Notes under the pieces: generated by a model
Told to the model about the DNA's origin: nothing
Database searches by the model: none
What the model saw: the letters and a program-made list of their open reading frames with translations, nothing else
Position numbers and translations under genes: made by a program
In this document: piece by piece, positions 6,232-15,040 of the stretch
How the letters are laid out: every line of letters begins with the position of its first letter
How positions within the stretch are numbered: position 1 is the first letter of the stretch
Assembly (NCBI GenBank): GCA_027076245.1
Contig: JALTKC010000329.1
Location: 1-15,724, forward strand
Origin: Gammaproteobacteria bacterium
Lineage (GTDB): Bacteria > Pseudomonadota > Gammaproteobacteria > GRL18
Direction: 5' to 3'
DNA length: 15,724 nucleotides

Positions 6232-7656
6232 ATGCTGAAACTCAATACACTCTCTCTTGCAGTTATCGCCGGCCTGAGTATCAGTAGTTTCAGTATGCCC
6301 GTTTCTGCCAGCAATCTGGACGCACAGATTTTAAAACGTCTGGAACAAATGGAAAAACGGCTTAAGGCACTGGAGACGGAGAATGCCCAGCTAAAAAAAG
6401 CCCTGAACGAGCCCTATATCAGTGACAGTGAACCGGAAATTACTGCTCGTCTCAAAGCTGTAGAATCTCAGTCTAATAGTTATAAAAAGGTCGCCAGTCT
6501 GGTAGAAAGTCTGGAAGGTATTGAAGTTACCGGCGGCCTGACTATGGCCGCACAGAAACTGGCATCAAAACCTCAAAACTATGACGGTAAGGATTCTGAA
6601 GTTAATTACCGTGGTGATGTAAATATTACTATTCCGGCCGGTAATATTGGTGCTTCTGAAGGTATCCTGTTTGCCCATTTGCGGGTCGGGCAGGGACTGG
6701 GGCTGGAAAACGCCCCTTATGACAATGGCGACGGCGGGGCTTTTTCCTCCTTTAACAGCACCAGCTTCCAACGTCCCGGCTCCAATACTTCTGACAGCAC
6801 CGTACTGCTGGCTCAGGCCTGGTATCAGTTAAATATTCCATTACCACTGGGCGGCAACCCGGATTTGTCCAGACAACATCTGGAAATGACCATTGGTAAA
6901 ATGGATCCCTTTATGTTTTTTGATCAAAATACCATTGCCGATGACGAAACCCGCGGCTTTATGAACCAGTCCTTTGTGCACAACCCACTGCTGGATACCG
7001 GTGGTGATATTGGCGTGGATGAATTCGGTTTTACCCCCGGTTTCCGGATGGCCTGGGTAAATGATTATTATAAACCCCAGCATTATGGTATTTCCTTTGG
7101 GGCCTTTGGTGCCGGTGAGGGTGCTGAGTTTAAGGATACCTTATCCGATCCATTCTATATTGTGCAGGCGGAAACCCAGCAACGCTTTAGCGGTCTGGAG
7201 GGTAATTACCGCATATACTACTGGAAAAACTACTCCGGTCAGGACTTTAACAAGCCTGACAAAGATTACAGCAGCCATGCCGGTTTCGGGTTAAGCCTTG
7301 ATCAGAAAGTGCATGACTATACCACTCTGTTTGCCCGCTACGGTAAACAGACCCAGGGTGACGTATCCTTTGATCAGACGCTGACCTTTGGTGCTGAATT
7401 CGGCGGCAGTTACTGGAGCCGGGGTGGTGATGCCCTTGGTGCAGCATTAGGTTTCCTGTCTCTGAGCGATGAATACAAAGATGCCAACCCGACTATGGAT
7501 GACGGTGCCGAACAGGTAGCAGAACTTTATTACCGTTATCGGATTAATGAGCAGATCCATCTATCACCCAATGTACAGCATATTCGCAATCCTGCCGGTG
7601 ATAAAGATGCATCCTCTTTAACCGCTTATGGATTAAGAGCACAGTTAGATTTTTAA
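6232..7656 (+). CDS. OprB-like outer-membrane porin with N-terminal coiled coil
   Basis: A 474-residue protein with a signal peptide (cleavage near SASA/SN, residues 24-28), then a short heptad coiled coil (about 28-60, ILKRLEQMEKRLKALE), a linker, and a beta-barrel to the end. The last strand is SSLTAYGLRAQLDF, ending in Phe as outer-membrane barrels do. Overall pattern fits the OprB carbohydrate-selective porin family, which also includes cyanobacterial porins that pass inorganic ions. It is translationally coupled to ftrA: the GGAGG at 6217-6221 lies in the last ftrA codons and only 3 bases separate stop and start. The 30-base gap to ftrB has no terminator, so it is part of the operon. Its substrate is unknown; location suggests iron or a small iron chelate. 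Confidence 0.82.
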   Translation: MLKLNTLSLAVIAGLSISSFSMPVSASNLDAQILKRLEQMEKRLKALETENAQLKKALNEPYISDSEPEITARLKAVESQSNSYKKVASLVESLEGIEVTGGLTMAAQKLASKPQNYDGKDSEVNYRGDVNITIPAGNIGASEGILFAHLRVGQGLGLENAPYDNGDGGAFSSFNSTSFQRPGSNTSDSTVLLAQAWYQLNIPLPLGGNPDLSRQHLEMTIGKMDPFMFFDQNTIADDETRGFMNQSFVHNPLLDTGGDIGVDEFGFTPGFRMAWVNDYYKPQHYGISFGAFGAGEGAEFKDTLSDPFYIVQAETQQRFSGLEGNYRIYYWKNYSGQDFNKPDKDYSSHAGFGLSLDQKVHDYTTLFARYGKQTQGDVSFDQTLTFGAEFGGSYWSRGGDALGAALGFLSLSDEYKDANPTMDDGAEQVAELYYRYRINEQIHLSPNVQHIRNPAGDKDASSLTAYGLRAQLDF

Positions 7657-7686
7657 TTTTAATCCAGACTTTATGTGGAGTGATTT

Positions 7687-8016
7687 ATGAAACCATTTTC
7701 AATTTTGCTTATCAGTGCTTTTCTGTTTCTGAGCGGTACCGCTCAGGCTGAACTGCCCGCTTATAAACTGACTGCAAAAAACGGGTACTTTGAGCCAGAA
7801 GTGATTGAAGTACCCGCTAAGACCCGTTTTAAAATTGTGATTACTAATCTAGGTCCAGGCCCGGAAGAATTTGAAAGCAAGAAATTACGCAAGGAAACCG
7901 TACTGGCTGAAGGCGTGACCCGTTCTATTGTTTTTGCGCCCTTAAAACCAGGCCGTTATCGTTTTTTTGGTGAGTTTCACCCCGAAACAGCAGAAGGTTA
8001 TATTGTCGTTAAATAG
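7687..8016 (+). CDS. ftrB: FtrB-like periplasmic cupredoxin-domain protein
   Basis: A 109-residue protein with a signal peptide ending TAQA-ELP (cleavage after residue 21). The rest is one small cupredoxin-like domain, as found in FtrB and at the N-terminus of EfeO: PEVIEVPAKTRFKIVITNLG, PEEFESKKLRKE, and RFFGEFHPETAEGYIVV. In the Brucella and Bordetella FtrABCD systems this partner is proposed to oxidise ferrous iron for the permease. The mature chain has no Cys and no Met, so it cannot form a classical type-1 blue copper centre; E60, E61, E63 and H98 are the likely metal ligands. GGAG lies 6 bases before the ATG. It is followed 23 bases later by ftrC. Family and operon role are well supported; the redox role is not. 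Confidence 0.87.
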   Translation: MKPFSILLISAFLFLSGTAQAELPAYKLTAKNGYFEPEVIEVPAKTRFKIVITNLGPGPEEFESKKLRKETVLAEGVTRSIVFAPLKPGRYRFFGEFHPETAEGYIVVK

Positions 8017-8039
8017 AGCGCTTAATAGAGAGAAAAATT

Positions 8040-8879
8040 ATGGGTAGTACCGTTTTTATTGTCTGGCGAGAAAGTATTGAAGCCATGCTGGTAATTGGTA
8101 TTTTATATACCTGGCTTAAAACACAAACCCGTTCCGGCTCTGTTGATGCCGTAATGGGTTTACGTTATTTATGGGGCGGCGTACTGGGCGGTATTGGTCT
8201 GGCGTTAGTTCTGGCCTTTATTATGCTTAAAGTACAAAGCGAGCTGGCCGCCGAGGCTCTGGATTATTTTCAGATTGCCATTGTCCTTATTGCCTCTGCC
8301 CTTATTACCCAGATGGTGATCTGGATGCGCCGTAACGGCCGTACACTTAAATCAGAACTGGAAAACGGCCTGCAGCAGGCCAGAGACAATGCCAACTGGT
8401 GGGGCATGGCCACTCTGGCGGCCATAGCCGTAGGCCGGGAAGGTGCTGAAACGGTCATCTTTGTCTATGGTAATGGCCTGGCACAGAACACTGCACTTAT
8501 GCCTTTTAGTCTGGCAGTTATCGGTGGTTTTGTACTGGCTTTTATTACGTTCTGGGCTTTGCAAAAAGGCACCCGCTGGTTTTCCTGGCAATTATTTTTC
8601 CGCATTAGTGAAATCTTATTACTGCTGTTAGCTTCAGCATTACTTGTGGATGGTATAGAGCGCATGATTGGCCTTGACTGGATACCAGCCATTATTGATC
8701 CGGTCTGGGACAGTAGTTTTGTTCTTGATGATAGTTCAACTGTCGGTTCTCTGGTTTCTGCTTTTACCGGTTACCGTTCTTATCCGGCTCTGAGCATGTT
8801 ACTGGCCTATGCTCTTTACTGGCTGGCGGTCATCTGGTTATTAAAACGTGCCAGTGTGCAGCCAGTTTCCAGAGCCTGA
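8040..8879 (+). CDS. ftrC: FtrC, FTR1-family high-affinity iron permease
   Basis: A 279-residue inner-membrane protein with about seven hydrophobic helices. It carries the two REXXE iron-binding motifs that define the FTR1/EfeU permeases: RESIE at 10-14 in the first helix and REGAE at 133-137 in the fourth. In this family the glutamates guide iron through the membrane, usually after oxidation by a partner protein, here presumably FtrB and FtrA. Start is set by an AGAGAG ribosome site 7 bases before the ATG; the 23-base gap from ftrB shows no terminator. Length matches bacterial FTR1 members without the extra periplasmic domain. A 62-base gap precedes ftrD. Strong call. Confidence 0.93.
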   Translation: MGSTVFIVWRESIEAMLVIGILYTWLKTQTRSGSVDAVMGLRYLWGGVLGGIGLALVLAFIMLKVQSELAAEALDYFQIAIVLIASALITQMVIWMRRNGRTLKSELENGLQQARDNANWWGMATLAAIAVGREGAETVIFVYGNGLAQNTALMPFSLAVIGGFVLAFITFWALQKGTRWFSWQLFFRISEILLLLLASALLVDGIERMIGLDWIPAIIDPVWDSSFVLDDSSTVGSLVSAFTGYRSYPALSMLLAYALYWLAVIWLLKRASVQPVSRA

Positions 8880-8941
8880 GATTTACATATAAACTGTTCA
8901 CATAAAACCATTTGCATCCAAACAAGAGTTACAAAAGTATT

Positions 8942-10342
8942 ATGAATGTCTCCACCATAGCCATTAAACAAGTGCCGCTAAAAAAACCTGTTTTGCAAAA
9001 ACTGGGTGATTTTATGCAGCGGCACCGAAGGCTTATTCTCGGTCTGCAATGGTTTATTGTGTTATTTTACTTTACCCTGCTGATCTGGCCGGCCATGCTG
9101 CCATTGCCCAAAGATTATGTGCATTTTTATGAAAACCTGATCCTCTTTGCTCAGTTTATTTTCTGGGGGATCTGGTGGCCCTTTGTTATGCTTAGTATGG
9201 TGTTAATGGGCAGGGTCTGGTGCGGAGTATTCTGCCCGGAAGGCGCTTTAAGTGAATGGAGCAGCCGCTTTGGACTGGGCCATGCCATTCCCCGCTGGAT
9301 GCGCTGGGGTGGCTGGCCCTTTGTGGCCTTTGTGATCACCACCATTTATGGTCAGCTTATTTCTGTTTATGAATACCCCAAAGCCGCTCTGTTAATCCTC
9401 GGTGGTTCCACTGTAGCAGCTATGTTGGTGGGGTTTATTTATGGCAAAGGCAAACGAGTCTGGTGCCGTCACCTGTGTCCGGCCAATGGCGTATTTTCCC
9501 TCCTGTCCCGCCTGGCACCCATCCATTTTAAAGTGGATAGCGATGCCTGGGATCAGGCACCGCACCGCACCCCGGCCGTGGACTGTGCCCCGCTGGTCAG
9601 TGTTCGTAATATGACCGGCACCAGTGACTGCCATATGTGTGGCCGCTGCAGCGGGCACCGTCAGGCCGTTGCCCTGAGCAGTCGCTCACCGGCTCAGGAA
9701 ATTCTGAATATCGATCCGGCCAAAGCCAGTTACTGGGATATTTTATTACTGGCACTGGGCATGCTGGGTGTAGCAACCGGCGCTTTTCAGTGGTCGGCCT
9801 CACCCTGGTTTGTACAGTTAAAACAGAACCTTGCTGAATGGCTGATTGAGCGGGACAGTTTCTGGCTGCTTAATGATAATGCTCCCTGGTGGTTATTAAC
9901 CCATTATCCTGATACTAATGACGTTTTCAGTTATCTTGATGGGATCAGTATTTTACTGTATATCGGCGCAACCACTGCGGTAATTGGCGGCAGTATTATG
10001 GCGGGTTTATGGCTGGCCGGACGTATTATTAAATCCGAGACTATAATCCCCTGGCATCTGGGCTATTGTCTGACCCCACTGGCAGGAACCAGTGTCTTTA
10101 TAGGCCTGACCGCTCTGACCATCAGTATGTTAAAAGCCGAGCATATCACCCTGGACTGGGTTGAACCTATGCGGATCAGTTTAATGTTTATTGGTTATGG
10201 CTGGATGGCTTATTTATTATGGCGGAAAACCGCACAGCTCAGTAATCTGCAATGGCTGCGGAGATTATCTGCCTGGATAATTATATTGCTGGGTACTGTA
10301 CCCGTCGGATTAAGCTGGTATATTATGTTCTATCAATGGTAA
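8942..10342 (+). CDS. ftrD: FtrD, membrane polyferredoxin (NapH/FixG-like 4Fe-4S protein)
   Basis: A 466-residue inner-membrane iron-sulfur protein with about nine hydrophobic segments. Two CxxxCP motifs follow membrane helices (WCGVFCPEG at 93-101 and WCRHLCPAN at 174-182). A cluster-binding segment comes next, with C215, C230, C233 and C236 (DCHMCGRC). This is the pattern of NapH-type electron transfer proteins and of FtrD, the last component of FtrABCD iron uptake, which is thought to accept the electron from iron oxidation. The ATG at 8942 is chosen over a TTG at 8912 in the same frame, because neither has a strong ribosome site and the ATG gives the better-defined N-terminus; AAGAG lies 13 bases upstream. 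It ends 17 bases from the convergent cti stop. The start is less certain than the family. Confidence 0.88.
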   Translation: MNVSTIAIKQVPLKKPVLQKLGDFMQRHRRLILGLQWFIVLFYFTLLIWPAMLPLPKDYVHFYENLILFAQFIFWGIWWPFVMLSMVLMGRVWCGVFCPEGALSEWSSRFGLGHAIPRWMRWGGWPFVAFVITTIYGQLISVYEYPKAALLILGGSTVAAMLVGFIYGKGKRVWCRHLCPANGVFSLLSRLAPIHFKVDSDAWDQAPHRTPAVDCAPLVSVRNMTGTSDCHMCGRCSGHRQAVALSSRSPAQEILNIDPAKASYWDILLLALGMLGVATGAFQWSASPWFVQLKQNLAEWLIERDSFWLLNDNAPWWLLTHYPDTNDVFSYLDGISILLYIGATTAVIGGSIMAGLWLAGRIIKSETIIPWHLGYCLTPLAGTSVFIGLTALTISMLKAEHITLDWVEPMRISLMFIGYGWMAYLLWRKTAQLSNLQWLRRLSAWIIILLGTVPVGLSWYIMFYQW

Positions 10343-10358
10343 TTTCCAGGGCATTTTT

Positions 10359-12779
10359 TTATAAATTACGATAGCGACTCAAATCCAGCAGCCCTGATGA
10401 CAGGGGCCTTTGGCTTTTATAACGTGCCTGAAACCAGTCAGCCTTTTTCCAGTAGGACGGATTAGTCCGTCTTATACCATACTTTTCTATAAGACTTTCA
10501 AAGTCGTTCTGCAGCTCTGCAGAACGGCAATGTTCTACAAATGCTGAAAGTTCCCGTTCATGAACCTGAAAGAAAAAATTTGGATAATTACCTGTTATCC
10601 AGTCAACGACTGTCATGGTATCATGTTCGATATCCTGTCTATTGCGCTCCCGCTCATCTGAAAACATGGAGCTAACATTTTTATAGGCTTTGTTACGTAA
10701 TAATGTGTAGCTGTACGAAATTTCAGGATTGTCTGTTACAACTCTAAGCAAACTGGCTTCCGGAAATAAATGCAGACGTTCTCCTGTAATACCTTCAAGT
10801 TTTTGAAGCTCTTTATTTATATTGTTACGCCTCACATCTTTGGCAAGACTAATACAGTTTATATTTCCACTTTTACTCCCACATTGATTTATTTTTATAC
10901 CCTTATCCAGCACTTTACCCATACGCTGTTTTATGTATTGATAAAGCTCATTCTGTACATTATCAGTTTGGTATCCGCTGACCGACTTAACATTTAACCA
11001 GTCCATAGGTGCCTGAAACAATTCATCCAGTTCAGAACGCATTCCCTGATACCACTTATCCCGAATTTCCTTACGTTGTCTAACCGGCAAAAAAGCAAGA
11101 AAGTGGTCTTCACCTTCCATACGTAAAAAATCCATATATATTCGGGTACTCAGTTGATGGACAACGTTACCATAAACATTAAAACCGGCCACCAGTAAAT
11201 AATGAATACGTTCAAACAATGGATAATCTATTACCCAGGTGGTTTCCGGTTCGGCACCCACCAGTCCAAACTCTACTGATGCACTATCAAAATGTCTGAA
11301 GACTGTTAAAGCTGCATTGGGATTTGTCTGATTACCATCCCAGATATAATTCATGGCATGTTTGATATCATGGCTCTGTATGTTTTCAAAATATACCTGT
11401 TTGGTTTCCAGGTATTGTTTCTGTCTTTGCCAGTAGTCTGTCCAGATTGCCAGAAGGTTTGCATGACTTTTTCGTTCTGAAGGAATACGTAAATAATCAG
11501 ACATATTATCCAGAAATTCTGGTTTGGAGGTAAAAATATTTTGATCCGGATTAAAGAAAATAACCCAGAACTGATCTTCAATAACATTAAGTGCTATCTG
11601 CCCCCGGCAGACAGGACCTTTTATAAAACCTTCAATAAAAAACCGGGCATCATCCAGTAAAAACCTGTAACGGGAATCAGGTGGTATATCAACAAAAGCT
11701 TTAAATGGATTAGCAGCTATTTCAGGAGCATAGGATGGCAGTGTTTTAACCGGATAATCCGGTTCAACAAAAAGGGTTTTATAACGGGCTAATCGCTGTT
11801 CTGAGAATTCATAAACAATGTGACTTTTAGCAACAATCGTCGGTGTATAAAGACGCAACCTATAATAAAACTTAAGGGTACCTGGATCATCATAGGGTCT
11901 TAAGGTTGCAATTTCATCAATGGTCGATGTTTTTGTTGTGGAACGAACCAGGCGGTAAAATTCATTTTTCGCAGTTCCCTTAAAATGAATATGTGCATGA
12001 AAAAGATGTTCATACAGATAACGACTGATCAGTTGTTGTTTCTTTGAAGGCTGATTGAAAAAACTTTCCCATTTTTCTATCTGTTGACGAGTCTTAGCAG
12101 GTATGGTTTTAGCTTCCGTCATAGGTGCACCGCTAAGTAGCCAATCCATAACTTTACTATATTCGCTATTGCTTAGGTTAGGCATAGCATAGGGCATTCC
12201 CCATTCCGGAAAATTTTTTACATAATCCTTAATATTGTTTTTATCAGCACATTGCTGTTTACGATTCAGATCCAGTGTAAAATCAGGCGGCAACTTCCCC
12301 TGTTTTTTTTGTGGATGTTGCTGTTTTAATAGCATTAATCTATACAATAATGATTGCGTATTATCACCTTTATTATCTTCCAAAAGTACAGGGAAAAATC
12401 CCTTGTTACGCCATTGAGGTATTGTTTTAGCATCAATAAACAGACGCGTAGGAGGGGTTTCCAGTATACGACGAGGATTATAAAGTTTTTCTCTGGTTGC
12501 TCCACGCCTGATACCCTCAACAGAGGATAGTTTTAACTGACAGGGAGCATCATAACAACTGTGACAGACCACACAACGCAAATCAATAACAGGCTTAACC
12601 TGATTTTTAAATGAAAGGTTAACCTGATTTTCTGTAATTTTAGCTGACTGCCTTATATCATCATTAATGCCGTCTGTTTTACTAAATTGATAATAACTGA
12701 AAATAAGGGCCATCAAAATTAGCAGAGCAGCCCACCAGTGATTAATGGAAATAAATAATTGTCTTATTAAATGAATCAT
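10359..12779 (-). CDS. cti: fatty acid cis/trans isomerase (Cti), haem c-containing
   Basis: An 806-residue periplasmic enzyme that converts cis to trans unsaturated acyl chains in membrane phospholipids, a fast response to solvents, heat or other membrane stress in Pseudomonas and Vibrio. The diagnostic segment is at 69-80: CVVCHSCYDAPC, holding one CxxCH haem c site (C69, C72, H73) followed by the family's further cysteines. A single hydrophobic segment (about 15-31) at the N-terminus has no obvious signal peptidase site, so the protein may stay anchored in the inner membrane. The frame is intact. Upstream (12780-12969) are a short GATAT-AAAC-ATATC palindrome near 12806 and the terminator of the receptor gene, so cti probably has its own promoter, though I see no convincing -35/-10 pair. 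It looks more AT-rich than the Cbr and Ftr genes. Recognition is confident. Confidence 0.92.
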   Translation of the reverse strand: MIHLIRQLFISINHWWAALLILMALIFSYYQFSKTDGINDDIRQSAKITENQVNLSFKNQVKPVIDLRCVVCHSCYDAPCQLKLSSVEGIRRGATREKLYNPRRILETPPTRLFIDAKTIPQWRNKGFFPVLLEDNKGDNTQSLLYRLMLLKQQHPQKKQGKLPPDFTLDLNRKQQCADKNNIKDYVKNFPEWGMPYAMPNLSNSEYSKVMDWLLSGAPMTEAKTIPAKTRQQIEKWESFFNQPSKKQQLISRYLYEHLFHAHIHFKGTAKNEFYRLVRSTTKTSTIDEIATLRPYDDPGTLKFYYRLRLYTPTIVAKSHIVYEFSEQRLARYKTLFVEPDYPVKTLPSYAPEIAANPFKAFVDIPPDSRYRFLLDDARFFIEGFIKGPVCRGQIALNVIEDQFWVIFFNPDQNIFTSKPEFLDNMSDYLRIPSERKSHANLLAIWTDYWQRQKQYLETKQVYFENIQSHDIKHAMNYIWDGNQTNPNAALTVFRHFDSASVEFGLVGAEPETTWVIDYPLFERIHYLLVAGFNVYGNVVHQLSTRIYMDFLRMEGEDHFLAFLPVRQRKEIRDKWYQGMRSELDELFQAPMDWLNVKSVSGYQTDNVQNELYQYIKQRMGKVLDKGIKINQCGSKSGNINCISLAKDVRRNNINKELQKLEGITGERLHLFPEASLLRVVTDNPEISYSYTLLRNKAYKNVSSMFSDERERNRQDIEHDTMTVVDWITGNYPNFFFQVHERELSAFVEHCRSAELQNDFESLIEKYGIRRTNPSYWKKADWFQARYKSQRPLSSGLLDLSRYRNL

Positions 12780-12912
12780 TAACTTCTAAATATTTCTATG
12801 ATTTTGATATAAACATATCAGCTCGTCTCGGTCTTCTCTGTTTACCTTTCATCATAGCATTTAATCTGATTTTGTATATTAGTTTTTCTCCTTTTCCATA
12901 TTACCCATTAAT

Positions 12913-12951
12913 AAAACCTGTATGAGTCATAAAGATAACTCATACGGTTTT
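12913..12951 (-). terminator. intrinsic terminator after the TonB-dependent receptor
   Basis: The arms at 12913-12927 and 12938-12951 pair over 14 base pairs (core GTATGAGT/ACTCATAC plus AAAACC/GGTTTT) with a single bulged T and a 10-base loop. Leftward the stem ends in TTTT and then AT-rich DNA. It lies 19 bases after the receptor stop and 134 bases before the cti start, so it should separate the two leftward genes. The A-rich other arm would let it work rightward too. Confidence 0.8.
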
Positions 12952-12969
12952 ATAAGCCTGCACTGAGAT

Positions 12970-15006
12970 TTAAAATTTAAATGCCGCATTAATATAATAA
13001 TATCGACCAGGTTCATTAAGCAGCATAACATCACCACCACCAGTAGTCAGCAGTGTCAGGTCCTGATAGGTATTGTTTATCGCATAGGTTTTATCAAATA
13101 CATTATCAATACCACCGGTAATTTCAAAATTACGGGTCAGGTTATGAGTGATTTTCACATTCATTACACCCCAGCCAGACAGTTCCTGTTCACCATTATC
13201 TGCATCATAATTGTCCCAGGTATCTGTACCGACAAACTCAACTCTTGCCGTACCACTCATATCGGTAGTGTAGTAGTCATAGTTCAGACCCAGGTTTAAT
13301 TTAGTGGGCGTAATATTGGCCAGATCATCATCGTTCTGGTTTACACCGGATAAAGAATCATCTTTTTTACCGCGCTGATAAGCCATACCAAAATCCATAT
13401 AAATATTATCGGTAAATGAATAGACTCCGCTAATATCAAAGCCATAAATATGAGCATCTATATTTTCAAAATTATTGCTGGTTTTACTGGCATTATAATA
13501 TATGTAATCCTTTAACTTACTATAGAAGGCTTTCGTTTTTATAGTCAGATTCTGAAAGTTGTTTTCCATACCCAGATCAATTTCATAATTTGTCGTATCA
13601 TCCAGATCTGGAGTACCGCCCTGAGCACCGCCTGGCCCAACCCAGTACAGTTCCCGGGCATCTGGTACACGTGAAGATTTACCAATGCCTCCAAAAAAGG
13701 TGGTTACATTACTGTATTGCCAGGTTACATTAGCAAAACCACTGAATGAGTCATAGTCATTATCCCGGTCATTACCATCGGGCTCTATACTGGTATCATC
13801 ATAACGGGCTCCAAAATTCAGGGTAAAATCGCTATAACGCTTCTCCAGTTCTGCAAATATCGCTTTATTTTTAGTATCTACATCGTCAATACTAATAAGC
13901 CCCGTGATATCCTTCATTCCCATATAATAACCGGTATATTTTCCATCCCAGTTTCTTAAACTGGTATCCAGACCAATAGTCATCTTCATAGTAGGATCCA
14001 GATCAAAGGTGTTTTTTACTTTAAAACCCTGCATCCGGGTTTCCAGTTTACTGATCAATTCTTTTGCTGAACCCGCTTTGGAAGAATTTCTGTAATAAGT
14101 TGACATAGGGTGTTCAACGTCTGAATCATAGTACTGGAAATATAACTTCTTTGAATATTTACCCAGATTAGTAATGGTATAATCCATATTTAGTATATTG
14201 GAGTCATCATACAGCGCATCCATTTTTCCAGACGGATATAAAATATCATCACTGCGGTTCGCGGTATAACTGATCCCCATCTCATGGTTTTCAATTAGAT
14301 TGAAATAAAACTTACCCATAAAGGTCTTCTTTTCATAGGCATCCATATTACGGTATTCATCTTTATATTTTGTACCCGCGGATACCTCCTGCTTATCCAT
14401 CTGCTCCGCAAAATCGTCACCATTACCGTCTCGATACTGACCGCTGGATTCATTGGATAAAGTCACCAGACCACGAACCTGATCATTACCGCCCGTAAAG
14501 GTCATGGCCTGACGTTCATAATTCCAGCGTCCGAAGTTTACACTGACTTCACCATGCAGATCTTTTTCTGGCTTTTTACTGGTCACTTTTACGGCACCGC
14601 TTAAGGTACCGAAGTTTTCCACATCATAGGGTCCTTCAATAATTTCAATGCTGTCAATATTATTAGTCAGGATATGAGAAATGGGGGTATCCATACGATT
14701 AGGACAGGCACCGTAAATTTTGGCATCATCGTATAAGACATTAATATTATCCCTGTTCTGCCCTCTTAGAATAATATCATTGGCTATCCCGCTGCGGCGG
14801 ATAATGGAAATATTAGGCACCCGTCTGCTCAGGGCTTCAGCCAGATCAGCCGATTTAACTTCTTCACCGCTGACATCAGCAATTTTTGTAGCTTCAATGT
14901 TAATAGCCGGAATCTCTTCAGCTTTAGCCTGCATAGCAGCCAGAGCCGACATAACTGAAAGTGTTATCAGTGGAATAGTATTTTTAGCACATAAATTCGA
15001 TTTCAT
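12970..15006 (-). CDS. TonB-dependent outer-membrane receptor, OprC/NosA-like predicted copper receptor
   Basis: A 678-residue receptor with a signal peptide (cleavage near AKA-EE, residue 29), a TonB box-like INIEATK (36-42), a plug domain (about 45-145, with ILRGQNRDNINVLYDDAKI and IEIIEGPYDVENFG) and a barrel ending in Phe (YYINAAFKF). The plug contains GACPNRMDTP, giving C101 and M105 (CxxxM), and an outer loop has VEHPM with H299 and M301 (HxM). CxxxM together with HxM is the copper site of OprC, and CPNRMD in the plug is typical of the OprC/NosA copper receptors. The best prediction is copper uptake driven by TonB. Haem, siderophore or nickel would be alternatives. A single gene, ended by the hairpin at 12913-12951. 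No strong Fur box is seen upstream. Confidence 0.88.
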   Translation of the reverse strand: MKSNLCAKNTIPLITLSVMSALAAMQAKAEEIPAINIEATKIADVSGEEVKSADLAEALSRRVPNISIIRRSGIANDIILRGQNRDNINVLYDDAKIYGACPNRMDTPISHILTNNIDSIEIIEGPYDVENFGTLSGAVKVTSKKPEKDLHGEVSVNFGRWNYERQAMTFTGGNDQVRGLVTLSNESSGQYRDGNGDDFAEQMDKQEVSAGTKYKDEYRNMDAYEKKTFMGKFYFNLIENHEMGISYTANRSDDILYPSGKMDALYDDSNILNMDYTITNLGKYSKKLYFQYYDSDVEHPMSTYYRNSSKAGSAKELISKLETRMQGFKVKNTFDLDPTMKMTIGLDTSLRNWDGKYTGYYMGMKDITGLISIDDVDTKNKAIFAELEKRYSDFTLNFGARYDDTSIEPDGNDRDNDYDSFSGFANVTWQYSNVTTFFGGIGKSSRVPDARELYWVGPGGAQGGTPDLDDTTNYEIDLGMENNFQNLTIKTKAFYSKLKDYIYYNASKTSNNFENIDAHIYGFDISGVYSFTDNIYMDFGMAYQRGKKDDSLSGVNQNDDDLANITPTKLNLGLNYDYYTTDMSGTARVEFVGTDTWDNYDADNGEQELSGWGVMNVKITHNLTRNFEITGGIDNVFDKTYAINNTYQDLTLLTTGGGDVMLLNEPGRYYYINAAFKF

Positions 15007-15040
15007 TACATTTACCGCGATTAAAATTAGATTATTATTA

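Noticed and set aside
8478..8495. TGGCAC...TGCA resembling a sigma-54 promoter
   Set aside because: It is inside ftrC and the GG-to-GC distance is one base too long.
8912..8941. TTG start for ftrD at 8912
   Set aside because: No ribosome site precedes it, and the ATG ten codons later is adequate; not fully excluded.
10391..10407. GCCCTG-ATGA-CAGGGGC hairpin as terminator of the iron operon
   Set aside because: It lies within the cti coding end and lacks a clean T run directly after the stem; the AATTT/AAATT pair at 10339-10369 is too weak.
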